Source of the DNA: Cepaea hortensis
Lineage: Eukaryota > Mollusca > Gastropoda > Stylommatophora > Helicidae
Length of the DNA: 64,000 nt
Direction of reading: 5' to 3'
Assembly (NCBI GenBank): GCA_963921405.1
Contig: OY992889.1
Coordinates: 80,278,459 to 80,342,458, forward strand
In this document: piece by piece, positions 24,101 through 37,500 of the stretch
Layout of the letters: each line of letters opens with the position of its first letter
Position numbering within the stretch: position 1 is the stretch's first letter
The notes under the pieces: model-generated
What the model was told of the DNA's origin: nothing
What the model saw: the letters and a program-made list of their open reading frames with translations, nothing else
Database searches by the model: none
Position numbers and translations under genes: made by a program

Positions 24101-25483
24101 TTGTTGGATAGACATTTTATTATCTGATGAATGAATGAATGAATGAATGGATGAATGAATGAATGAATGAATGAATGAATGAATGAATGAATGAATGAAT
24201 GAATGAATGAATGATAGACACGTTACTATCTGAATGTTGTTGGATAGACATTTTATTATCTGATGAATGAATGAATGGATGAATGAATGAATGAATGATA
24301 GACACGTTACTATCTGTGATGGGATTGCCCCTGTCGTCGCTTAAAAGTCGTTTAAAAGTCGACTTCATTGCACCGGATTTTTATACCACATGGCTGAGTC
24401 TCTTTCCGCAGCGCGGAAAGCGTCGCACAAAGTACGAACTCCGTAGCTCCAGCGACGACCCTCAGGAGTCTCCGAAAAAATGCACTCATGAACCGAAGGT
24501 TGCGGTTGACGGAATCGAACCCACAACTTTCGGAGCCCGAGGCAGATGGTTTGATCACTTCGCCACGGAGACTCCCCTGTGTTGTCATCTACAGCACAAT
24601 CTTCACAGAAACCTGCCAATAGGTGGAGGAATCCAGAAAAGAAACCTCAACCGTCGAAGTTGAAAAATGTTGACCAAAATGGAACAAGGGTTGAGAGCGA
24701 ACATCTACCCACTTCAATAGATGCTGTGCAAACGTTGAAAGAAGAAGAAGAAGAAGAAGAAGAAGAAGAAGAAGAAGAAGAAGAAGAAGAAGAAGAAGAA
24801 GAAGAAGAAGAAGAAGAAGAAGAAAAAGACCTTAGCTTTAGCTACACTCAAAAAGCGACAACGTGACTTTAAATTACAGAATCCGCATACGTAATTGTCG
24901 TATTTGAGAATCGCCATCACTAAGTCGACAAACCTTTGTGGGCCAATAGTCTTAGTGTTTTTGTTACTCTTGCTAACAAGGCTGTGGCAAATTCGCAATC
25001 CTACATACCACGTTTAATGCACAGCTGCAGCCGATTTTGTAGCAGACCACATTGCACTGGTTTCCATACACTCATATAAGCGTAGGCTGTTTAGTAAGCA
25101 ATGTCAAACTAATGAACGCAAAATTGTTTAGCAAATTGCAACAGCCAAAAAGTGCTGAGGTTGTGGAGACGTCATGTAACGGACGTGCAATTAACAAATT
25201 ATTTCAAAAGCAGTCGACGTGACCGAAAGGACAAGGGCGTTCTAACTTCGAGCTCTTAAACTTTCGGCACGCTGATGGCAAGTTACGACTATCTTAGGAC
25301 ATCCTCGTCCGGTAGGGACAGTCATGAGCAACAGGCGACACCAGACCGTCATCCAGCTACTGATGGCGATGCTGGATAGATTGAGGCGGTGGCTTGGAGG
25401 AATATCATCAGCAGAGTTGATCCAGAAAATCAATTACCGAGATCTGTGGAGAGTCATGAACGCCTACGCCAGCTGGCATGGCA

Positions 25484-25550
<67 letters not shown>

Positions 25551-28500
25551 GCGAGTTCATTCAATACACCGGTCAGTTGAGTTTAAACGTCGATTCTCGC
25601 CCAGAAAGCAATAGCTAACTACTGAATGTAAAAGAACATTCTGCTGTGTTTCGTATTTACCGGTACCCAATGAGGCCCTGTAAGGGAGACTGTTTACACC
25701 TAAGAGTTATCATTCACTGCGGAACTATTTGGGACCGTCAATCGGAACAGTGCCGGTATGCTAGTCATGATTTTAAAATTGAGTATTATTTACTAATAAG
25801 ATCACCACAGTAGATAGGCCTTGAAAAACCCAATCTTATTGTACCTCAATTATGCCTGTATCATGTATGTCAATTCTAAATGGAGATATTCACATATTAT
25901 AAGTGTCAATGTCTATGGTCAAGACTTTACCATGTTCCCCGTACTTTTTGGAACTCTTCAATGTGCCTATTACCTCCGCTACCGGTCTGTGCAATCAAAC
26001 CTGCGCACAGGTAGATTTATCTAATTTCCTTGGATAAATCAAACCTACACACGGGTAAATTTACCTAATTTCCTTGGATAAATCAAACCTACACACGGGT
26101 AGATTTACCTCATTTCCTTGGATAAATCAAACCTACGCACGGGTAGATTTACCTCATTGGATAAATCAAACCTATGCATGGGTAGATTTACCTCATTTCC
26201 TTGGATAAATCAAACCTATGCAGGGGTAGATTTACCTCATTTCCTTGGATAAATCAAACCTATGCACGGGTAGATTTACCTCATTTCCTTGGCTAAATCA
26301 AACCTACGCATGGGTAGATTTACCTCATTTCCTTGGATAAATCAAACCTATGCACAGGTAGATTTACCTCATTTCCTTGGATAAATCAAACCTACTCACG
26401 GGTAGATTTACCTCATTTCCTTGGATTAATCAAACCTATGCAGGGGTAGATTTACCTAATTTCCTTGGATAAATCAAACCTATGCACGGGTAGATTTACC
26501 TCATTTCCTTGGATAAATCAAACCTATGCATGGGTAGATTTACCTCATTTCCTTTGATAAATCAAACCTATGCACGGGTAGATTTACCTCATTTCCTTGG
26601 ATAAATCAAACCTACACACGGGTAGATTTACCTCATTTCCTTGGATAAATCAAACCTATGCACGGGTAGATTTACCTCATTTCCTTGGATAAATCAAACC
26701 TACACACGGGTAGATTTACCTCATTTCCTTGGATAAATCAAACCTATGCATGGGTAGATTTACCTCATTTCCTTGGATAAATCAAACCTATGCACGGGTA
26801 GATTTACCTCATTTCCTTGGCTAAATCAAACCTACGCATGGGTAGATTTACCTCATTTCCTTGGATAAATCAAACCTATGCACAGGTAGATTTACCTCAT
26901 TTCCTTGGATAAATCAAACCTACACACGGGTAGATTTACCTCATTTCCTTGGATAAATCAAACCTATGCACGGGTAGATTTACCTCATTTCCTTGGATGG
27001 AGTCTAGCGGAAGTAAACCTTACACTGATGCACTCTAAAATTGGACGCTTTGACCTCTGAGGTTCATAACTAGGTGTTACATTCACAATCCTCAAAAGAG
27101 AAATTTAAATTTAAGAAAAATATATTCACTCACTTAATTTATGAACTCTGTCTTCAGACCTCTGATGATCGCACATCGCTGATGTCAAGTGCCAACATGG
27201 ACCCTGAACTGGGTATGGTGTCTGCAAGGTCTGGTTTGTTACCTCCAGAATGGTAAGTGGTGACAATTGTTCTCTGTGCATCTATGTTTAGGGTATCTAT
27301 GTGGGTGTGGGTGGGAATATTGTGTGGTATCTGGGTGGGGGATATGTGTGTGGTGTGTAAGTGGGGATGTGTTGGTGAGGGATATGTCTGTGTGTGGTGC
27401 GTGGGTTGGGAATAGTGCGTGGTAGGGGGTGTATGTGATGTGCGGGTGGGGGATTGTGTGGTGGGGGATTAGGTTATGGCATGTGTGGGTGGGTGGAAGT
27501 TGTATGTGTGGGTGGTGGGGTGTGTGTGAGTGGATTGGGGATGTATGGGTGGTTAGGGAGATGTGTGTGTGTGTGGGGGGGGGGGGGGTAGGGACATGTC
27601 AGTTGGTGGGGATGTGTGTGTATGGTTTGGGGGTGTGTGAGTGGATGTGCGATGTGTGGGTTGGTGGGGGATTGTGTGCATGGGTGGGGAATATGTTGTC
27701 GATGGAGATGTGGCTGGGGGATGGGTGGTTTGAGGTGTGGGTGGGGAGAGGATGTGTGGGTTAGGATGTGTATGTGGATGGGCGTGGGATGTGTGGGTTG
27801 GTGGGGGAATGTTTGTGGGTGGCGAGTGTGTTTTGGTTGGGGGATCAGGTGAGGGCAGTGTGTGTGTGGGTGGGGGATGTGCGGGAGGGGGATGGGTCAG
27901 TTGGTGGGGTATATATGTGTCCCTTGGTGTGCGTGTGTGTGGGTAGGTGGGGGTGTGTATGTGTCCCTTGGTGCGCATGTGTGTGGGTAGGTGGGGGTGT
28001 TGTGTGGGTAGGGTGATGTATGGATAGGTGGGAGATGGGCCTCATAACATGGTAATTAGCCTTGTTTATGTTTACAACATTCATTTCACAATGTTTAATT
28101 TTCTTCCTATGTAAATGTATAATGCTCATGATGAACGAAAGACGAGTGATTGGAAGGGCCGAATGTAAGGCGGGCCTGCGCGCCCAATTTGTGACCCTAA
28201 TAAAGTTGATTTGATTTGATTTGATTATGTTTGGGCTTGAGATGGCTATTTTCATCTTCTTTCGTTCGCTTGAAATAAGTCTATATCTGCAATGTTGTCT
28301 CTTGTATGAATTTAACTGTCTTTTTCAGTTCACACAGTGGTCCATAGAGTTTATCTTCCACTGTCGTCTCTCTAGGCCAGAAGGTTTGCCTAGATATGTT
28401 ATTTTGGGCAGTCTATGGAGTATGTAGATGGCTATTTAATTGTTATCTGTTCTTGCTTATGTTTTAGTTGCAGTAAAATGCTTAGTGCAGTGGCTTGCCA

Positions 28501-31500
28501 TCACAGTAGTCATGGTTTAGTCTGCAGGAGGATTTTTTTTGGTTCCAACTCAGTACACCTTGGGTGTTGCTTAGATGCATTGGCTAGAAGCTCACCTCCT
28601 GGCCCAGTGGTATTGGGTTTTTGTTTTTTTCGCTCGCTCACTTTGAATTTAAGTTGTGCTGGACTGAGTTTTGTGTGTGGATTAACTTTCCCTATTAACA
28701 GTGTCCCTCGCCATCAGAGGAACCCACCCCGAAGAGGTACTTGTAATTTACGCCCCCAAGTCAAGGACGATAGGTCAACATTTTAGTCCAACTGTCCGGT
28801 GTAGGAGTTGATCTCCTTACCTCGGCATCAACACACATCTTATGTGCCAGATGTTCTATACAAATATGGGTCTAGCAACATATACCCAATGGGACCTCAG
28901 GCGTGTAGATGGGTCCTTTACTTCTTACAGCACATCTTGATGAGTTTATGTATTCTCATGGATAAGAGCGCTTATTATTAAACATCCGGTATGCTGATGC
29001 CAAGGTAGCGGGTTCAACCCCTGCACCGGCCAGTTGGATTTAAATGTTGATTTCTCGTCCTTGACGACTTGAGCACGTAAATTACAAATACCTGTGAAGT
29101 CGGAGTGGGTTTGCCTAATGACGAGGGACACTGGTAATAGGGAAAGCTAATCCACATGCAAAACTCAGTCCAGTGTTACCAGAAGTAGTAGCACAAGTAT
29201 GGGCCACGCTTGCATTCAAAGGGAGCGAACAAAAAACATTATATATATATATAAACTTGCTACTGAGATTTTTCTGGAAGAGATGTGATGGCGAAGAAGG
29301 GAACTTGTCACTCTATTACTTAGTATCAATACATCATCATCATCAAGTACCCTGCCAGCTGGCGTAGGCGTTCATGGCTCTCCACAGATCACGGCCTTTT
29401 TTTTTCTGGATCAACACTGCTGCTGATATTCCTCCGTGCCACCGTCTCAATCCATCCAGCATCATTTCTCTTGGTCTGCCTCTGCCTCTCTGTTTTTTTT
29501 TCCCTATGTAAGTGTAACATGCACATTTGATGAATGAAAGATGAGTGATCGAAAGGGCCGAATTTAAGACGGGCCTGCGTGCCCAATTTGTTACCCTTTT
29601 AAAATAAAGTTCGTTCGTTCGTTCGTTCGTTCTCTTTCCCTCGATCTTTCCAGTTGTCATGATGTTCTCCAATGCCTCTCTTCTCATTACATGACCAAAG
29701 AAAGCTGTTTGTCTCTTTCTTATTGTTGTATATAGTGTTCTAGTTTCATTAGCCTGTTTCAGGCAGTTGTTGTTAGTTACTCTGGCAGTCCAAGGAATTC
29801 GCAACATTCGTCTCAGGAACCACATCTCTGTTGCTTCTAATTTCTTCTTAATTTGTTCATTTACATTCCAAGATTCACTGCCATACAACAAAACTGGTTC
29901 TACATAGCATTTCAGCACTCTCTTTCTTACACTCAGTGAGTGACGTATTGCACAAGATACTCTTCATTTTCTAAAATGCGGTCTTTGCTTGCCCTATTCT
30001 GCTCTTAACCCTTTACAGGGCAGACGCTTATCCATTTTTTAGCCCTGAACGGCCAAGATTTTTTAAGGTTCAGTAAAATTTCGGGTTGCGTTAGTAAAAA
30101 CATCACAAATAAGGTGTTAGTCAACCGATTTTAGTTAAATAAACAACACAATGAAGGGAAAAGCATGCAGAATATGTTACTCATGTGATTGTTGTCGGTA
30201 ATCCATATATGAACACAAATATTTACGAAATACAGCATATTGTTTGTGATTTTCCGTCATCTATACGGCAATTTACAAACACATTTTCAGAATCATAATC
30301 ACTTTCTTTAAAGTCCGACTCACGACTGCTAATGCAAAGTAACGCTTTTCACTGATATCTAGCTTTGATTAATTGTCAACTTCGTGCCCGTTAATGTCAC
30401 TTAAATTGAACCTAGCGAAATCTTGGCTATCACTTGAAGAATCGCCGAAATCCATTTTGAAAAACTAAGCGTAAAAATCCCAAAAACTATCAAAAAAGTC
30501 CGTTCAAATCCATAGTAGGCGCTTACAAATGGCGGCCACGTTGTCAAGCTATCGGCGGAAGTGAAAGTAGCCGTCGGAAGTGTCGGAAAGCCGAGAGATC
30601 ACGTTTTTAAATGCATAATAGTATCGGGCGGTTTCAGACGATCTGCTCGTTTAAGCGATCGGCCGCAAATGGACTTTTTGCCCTGTAAAGGGTTAATCTC
30701 TGTTGTTTGCTGTACCAATACAATACTGTTAAATCTTATCACTTTACAAAATTTCTGTAGCATCTGTCAATTGTTGGGAAACCTTTAAAATCCTTGGAAT
30801 AGCATGAGAAATATACACACACATATGTATTGATTGGCACTGACAGAAGTAGATGATGTATCTCTTCACATTACTTCTGTGAGTGCCGATCAACTCGGGT
30901 GGATTTATTTCTTTCGCTGTAGCTGCTTTGGGATTACCTTTCCTTCATGTTTTACACCTCTTTAAACCTAGAGATTAGAAGCTGATTATTCTTTTTCCTT
31001 GTTTGCTGTAGCTGCTTTGGGATTACCTTTCCTTCATGTTTTACACCTCTTTAACCCTAGAGATTAGAAGCTGATTATTTTCTTTCCTTGTCACCTGTAA
31101 TAACTCCTGTCATTTAATCTTTCTTACATTTCAAGGTCCATGAATCATAGTTTAACATAGTGGCATAGTGGTTAGTATACTTGCCTGCCACGACAGTGGT
31201 CTGGGTTCAATTCCCAGCATAGTCAGGATTATATTTTTCTAATCAGTATGGCTCTGTAGTCAACTCAATCAATCAATCATGTGCCATGCCGGAAAGCGTG
31301 GGCGGTCATGATTCGCCATTTCACTCGATCACCAGAGTCGTGGATCAGCTCAGTGTTCCTGTCTCGTCCATGCCATGTGGCCAAGCCATCCAGGTATTTT
31401 CCTCTCGGTCTTCCTCTTGGTCTGTTCCCCTCGATCTTGCCAGCTGTCACCAAGTTCTCCAGTCCATTTCTTCTCATAACATGTCCAAAAAATTTTGACT

Positions 31501-34500
31501 GTCTACGTCTAATTTCTCTAATCAATCTACGATTTTCATTTGTCTCTTGTAGTACTTGGTCATTGGTTTTTCTATCTGTCCATGGTATTCTTTGCATTTT
31601 CCTCAGAAACCACATTTCTGCAGCCATCAGATGTTTTTCAGCTTGACTGCACATTGTCCAAGTTTCACATCCATACAAAAGAACAGGCTCTATGTATCCC
31701 CTCAACACTCTTTTTCTCGTTTCAATTGACATCAATTTATTGGTCAGAATGTTTTTCATCTTGCTAAAGGCTACTTTCGCAATGGCGATTCTTGTTCTAA
31801 TCTCTTCAAGGCATCTGCCATCAGATGTTATGACTGTTCCGAGATAATTGAACCAATTCACTTGTTGAAGAATATTCCCATTTACTTGTATATTACATTG
31901 TGGTACTTCGTTCTTCCTAGTGACGACCATAACCTGTGTCTTCCTACAATTTAATTCCAACCCCAGCTGCTCACTGTGTACAACCACAGCGTCTACTAAT
32001 TGTTGCAGATCCTGTGCATTGTCTGCAATCAATACTGTATCATCTGCATATCTAATGTTATTTATGTTTCGTCCTCCAATGCTGATTCCATTTAGGTCTT
32101 CTACATTTCTGAAAATATTTTCACTGTATAAGGAAAAAAGATCTGGAGACATTACACATCCCTGCCTAACACCTCTCTTAATAGGTTGGTATTGTCCTAC
32201 TTCATTATCAATTCTTATGGCAGCTTGTTGTTTCCAATATATGTTTTTTATAAGTCTAATGTCTTTCCCATCAATTTGTAGATCTGCAAGCATATCCACA
32301 ATGTTGACATGTCTTACTCTATCAAAAGCCTTTGTGTAGTCAATAAAGCAAAGATGTATATCCTTGTTTACTTCTAAAGCACGTTCAATAACTGTTCGCA
32401 GCATATACACAGCATTTACTGTACCCTTTCCTTCTACAAAACCACATTGTTCTTCCCCTATTTCAGGTTGTATTTTCTTCCTCACTCTTTGCATGATAAT
32501 TCGTAACAAAATCTTTGTGATGTGACTCATTATACTAATTGTTCTATGTTGATCACATTCTAAGGTTCCTGATTTCTTTGGGATTGCAATAAATACAGAA
32601 TTACATAATTCAGAAGGTATATCTCCAGTATCATATAATGTGTTCAGCAGTCTAGTGACTTGCTCTAGTCCAAATTCTTCTAAAGCTTTAATCATTTCTG
32701 TTGTGATGTTATCTGCACCGGGGGCCTTGCCAGCTTTCATATGCTTAAGAACATTTTGAACCTCCATCTTTAAAATTGCTGGTCCTTCATTATTAAATCT
32801 AATAGCATACTGTTCCTCTCTGTTATCATTATACAGGTCTTTCACATAATCTGTCCATACATGTAGAATCTGATCTTTTTCTATTATGATTTTGCCATCT
32901 TTAGTTCTTAGACAGCCTGTTGATGTACTTGTTCTTTTATTAGTAAGTTCCTGAATCCTTTTGTGCACTAATTTGGTATTTTGACTGTTGTGTTGTTTTT
33001 CAATTTCTAAGCACTTTTCCTCAAGCCATGATTCTTTTGCCTTCCTACATAATATTCTGACTTGTCTGTGAATTTCTTCATATTTGGCAGGATTATTTTT
33101 GTTGAGTCTTCTTGTTTCCATTAAGTGTAAAATTTCCTCAGTCATCCATTTCTTACGACCCACCTTCTTTAATTTTGGAATAGTTGTTTCTGCAGCCATA
33201 TTGATTGAATTCTTTAACATTTCCCATTGATCATCCACATCCTGGAATAGGATCTCTAGATCAGACAATATTTCAAATCTGTTCTGTACTTCTATGTTGA
33301 ATTTGTTTTGTATTTCCTTGTCATTACTCAATGTACACAAATCATATTTAGTGTTCCCTGTTGTATACTTGACTTTCTTCAACTTTATCCTCAATGTTCC
33401 TGTGAGTAATCTGTGGTCACTATAACAGTCAGCACTGGGAACTGTTTTTGCTACTGTTAGGGCGTTTCTAAATCTTCTGCTAATGAGAATGTAGTCAATC
33501 TGGTTTCTAATCCTGCTATCAGGACTCCTCCAGGTCCATAATCTTCAAGGGTGTTGCTTGAACCAGGTGTTTCCTACAATCATTTCCTGTTCTTTTGCCC
33601 ACTCTACTAGTCTGTATCCTCTTTCATTTCTCTCTCCTAAACCATAGTTTCCTACTGTGTATCTATCCCCTTGATTTCCTACTTTTGCATTGAAGTCCCC
33701 TATTATAATGTTTATTTCTGAATTTTTACATTTCTTTAAGGCAGACTCTATGTCATTATAAAATTCCTCTACACTATCTTCACTGGACTCTCCTGTTGGG
33801 GCATATACTTGAATAATATTTATGTTAAAAGGTCTGCCACTCAATTTAACTAGTAGTACTCTGTCCGACACGGCCCAATATCCCTGAACAGACGTTGATG
33901 TTTTCCGGTCCAAAACTATTGCCACTCCCCCATGCCGATCCTCACCTCCAGAATAAATAATCTTAAAATCTTTATGTATCTTGATGCCTGCTCCTGTCCA
34001 TCTCGTTTCGCACATACCTAATATATTAATTTTTTCTCTTTGAATTTCTTGTGTTATGTTCTCTAATTTTCCGTCGTTGTTTAGCGTCCTAACGTTCCAT
34101 GTTCCTAATTTTAATGTCTCTGTCCTTGTCTTGCGATGATCAGTCTTTAAGCGAATCATAATAAACTAGGCAATTTCAAAGAGGTAGTTTGCCGTTGCTT
34201 TCCTCTATGGCAGTGACCATACTGGCCGGATGACCGCAATCAGTGTCTCTCGAAAGAGAGAAAGCTTGCCGTCGCGAAACTCGAGACCATAACCAACAAA
34301 TATCTGTCGGCTGCCCTCATAATTTCATCCACCACCTGCCTTCCGTGGCTTCTTTTGAACACTTCCAATTAACGAACACGAAATAACATCACATAATCCA
34401 AAGGAAAAACACTATCCACATGAATTTCACGGGAATTTCCATAAGGAATCCACAGAAAAACACTGAACAGCTTCTCCCCCAAGACAGCGAGTCATCGCGT

Positions 34501-37500
34501 CTCCATTACACCGGAAGTGTAACTCAGCCACCCATAAAAATGGGAGGTAGAACATTTTAGAACTGTCTGTGAAGGAAATATGATAAGGAAGAGAACTAGC
34601 AAGCCAACTGTATATGTCATAGCCTAGAATATATGAATGTTTGACATTCAGGCCCCAGGGTAATGGGCTCTATTTACCCGCGGGTAGGTTTTATTTCCCA
34701 TTAATTGGCAGTAATAATAATTTCTTGCAAAAGATGTGCTGCTTTTTTATAAAAGATCAAGAGAAAGACAAAAAAACTGGATTTTTGAAAAATATAGAAG
34801 ATTATATTATAAACTGGAACAATAGGGGTAAAGAGCAAAAGAACAAGATTGTCTTACAGCAGGATCCTTGCAGATTAAGAGGATGAAGAAAGAGGAAGAA
34901 GAGGATGGTAGTATTTGCAGAATGTAAACTGAATCACAGTTTATTATATGATACAGCTTGTCAATTTCTGTGTTTTAATTAATTTGCTTGTCATGATATA
35001 ACACCAGCTCCGTGGCAAAGGGGTTACGGACACAGCTCATAATCCTCCATACCGTGTTGGAAACACAGCTGTGGGTGATTTGGCAGCAGACCGCCTTACG
35101 TTGGTTTTTTAATGTAAAGATATGGGTGCCGGTCATTCAGAAAGCAATGGCAAGCTACCGAACGTAAACTTGCCCAGGAATCACGAACAGCCAAAAATGC
35201 TGGGGTTGACTGCTACATACTGTAAAGGATATGCAACTAACTTTTAACATGATACAACCTTGAGTTAAAGTGGCGCTGGAACATAATTTTGAATTGTGTA
35301 TTTGTGACAGGTATATTTGTACCGTATTTCAGGATTGACAAGCTCACAGAAATTCAGTTTGAATTCACAAAACTTAAAGAGAAAAGTAAGTACTAAATTT
35401 TCTTTATAGTATTAATTATTTTTGCAATTTCTGCTCTGAGCCTTCATTGTAAAATCAGCTAAGCTATATCCTGATGAGGTCTTGATGTCATCTGTCAATT
35501 TATATTTTGGGTGCCCTTTATCACGTTTGCCTTCAAGTTTTCCCTCTGTTTTAGTTTTCAGTAGATTGGTGTGTCATTTGATATGACAAAAGTACCCAGT
35601 CTTTTTCATTGTTATTTTTGTCTTTATTTTGAGTTTTTTTTAGAAGGTTCTTTGTCTCTTTCCATCCAAGAAACTCATCCCTGTCTTCTGAAGATCCACA
35701 TTTCAAAAATCCAATTTAATCATCATCATTATCATATGCCCTGGCTTCCGGCATAGACATTTGTATCTCTCTGCAGATGTTACCAGGTACTTGGTGTTAT
35801 GGATCAACTCTGCTGATGATATTCCTCCATGTCACTATATTAGCCCATCTAACATCATTTCTCTCAGTCTGGCTCTGCCCATTCTCCCATTGATCTTTCC
35901 AGTCGTCCTGATGTTTTCCTATACTTCTCATTATTTGACCACAGAAAGCTGTTTGTCTCTTTCTTATAGTTCTATGCAATGTTCTACTTTCATTAGCCTT
36001 TTTCATGCTCTTATTGATAGTTATTCTGGCAGTCCAAAGTATTAGCAACATTTGTCTCAGGAACTACATCTTTGTTGTTTCCAAGCACTTCCTAATTTGT
36101 TAATTCACGCTCCATGATTCACTGCCATTCTGCACAACAAGCTCTTTATAACATTTCAGTTTTCTTTTTCTGACATTAATTTCATTTTTTGAGCTTTGAA
36201 CTCAAGTGTAGTTCATACACACTACTTCTAGAAATGCTGGAGTGAATTTTGCATATGGATTAGCTTTCCCTATTAACAGTGTCTCTCGCCATCAGGCAAA
36301 CCTACTCCGATTTCAGAGGTACTTGTAATTTACATCCCAAAGTCAAGGATGATAGGTCAACATTTTAGTCCAACTATCCGGTGTAGGGGTTGAACCCCTT
36401 ACCGCGGCATCAGCACACAGGATGTTTAAGAACATGCATTTTTATCCATTCGGCCAAGCTGACCTACTTTCTGAATTCAATGATAGTGGTGTAATTAATA
36501 AATTACTTTTCATTTTCTTAAATGCAGCTTTTGCTTGACTTATTCTGCTCTTAATCTTTCTCAATTTTTTTCGTCCATATATTTAGTCACAGTCCGTGTT
36601 TCCACTCTGTACAGTAGTGCTGAATACAAATAGCATTTGATGCGCCAAAAATTGCAGTGTCTGTGATATTTATGTGGAGAGAAGTGTGTTTAATGTTGTT
36701 GTACTTGACTTTGACAGTATAATTCTTTTTGTAATTTCCGTGTCGCATCTAACCATGCTCTGTCATTGTTTAGCCATTTTAATTGTGTTTGTAATTTCCG
36801 TGTTGCATGTACCATCTTCTGTCGTTGTTTGGCTAGGGTAGATGTAGCTAGATATGTACCCAAACGTTCACTGTTTATGTGAATGTCAATCTCTCTGCTC
36901 ATAGGGTGAAGTCTGTTGACAATGAAATAATACAAGGTGTATTTTTAATAACTGTGCAGTGTTTGAAAATATTGCCGGTCCAAGTTTGTACTTACCTATT
37001 ATGTTGCATGAACTTTACAAGAAGGTGAATACAAAACTTGGACTGGCAATATTTTCAAACACTGCACAGTCGATAAAAATACACTCTATATCTAAAACCT
37101 GTGGAGGAAAAATAACTAACATAGTCCTGATCCCAGCCAGCCAGTCCGTGTAGGCCATGTTGAATTATGTATTGGCTACATCCTAATACGCCTCTCTGCA
37201 GATGTGAAGTTTCACTACCTGTCTTGAACTCCCCACTGGTTGCTGAGCTTGGAGAGGAACATTAGAGCTCTGCAACAGTCCCTGGCCGGCTTCCTGGCCG
37301 AGGGGTTAGCAGCTTTCTCCGTTAACCCTGAATACTCTCGTGGTTGATGTGAGCGCATGAGAATTAGAAGTGGTTCGAGTCGCGCCAGTGACTTAATGAG
37401 AGTATGAAGCCGGTCACTCAGAAAGTCGTGGCGTGTTGATGAGTGTAATCTAGCCTAGGAATCAACATACAGCTGAAAGAAGCTGGTGTTGACCGAAATA

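Noticed and set aside
23556..24368. His/Ser/Ile-rich repeat proteins on the minus strand
   Set aside because: Translation of a GAAT microsatellite; no unique sequence.
24579..24998. Poly-Glu and poly-Phe frames
   Set aside because: Products of the (GAA)28 tract.
25990..27000. CRISPR array
   Set aside because: Units of 44 bp follow each other without unique spacers, and the DNA is a eukaryotic intron.
27429..28255. Gly/Trp-rich or Pro/His/Thr-rich small proteins
   Set aside because: Low-complexity GT-rich DNA is open on both strands; no support for coding.
31145..31217. Functional tRNA-Gly or tRNA-Asp gene
   Set aside because: A and B boxes are good, but the acceptor stem does not pair; more likely a SINE head.
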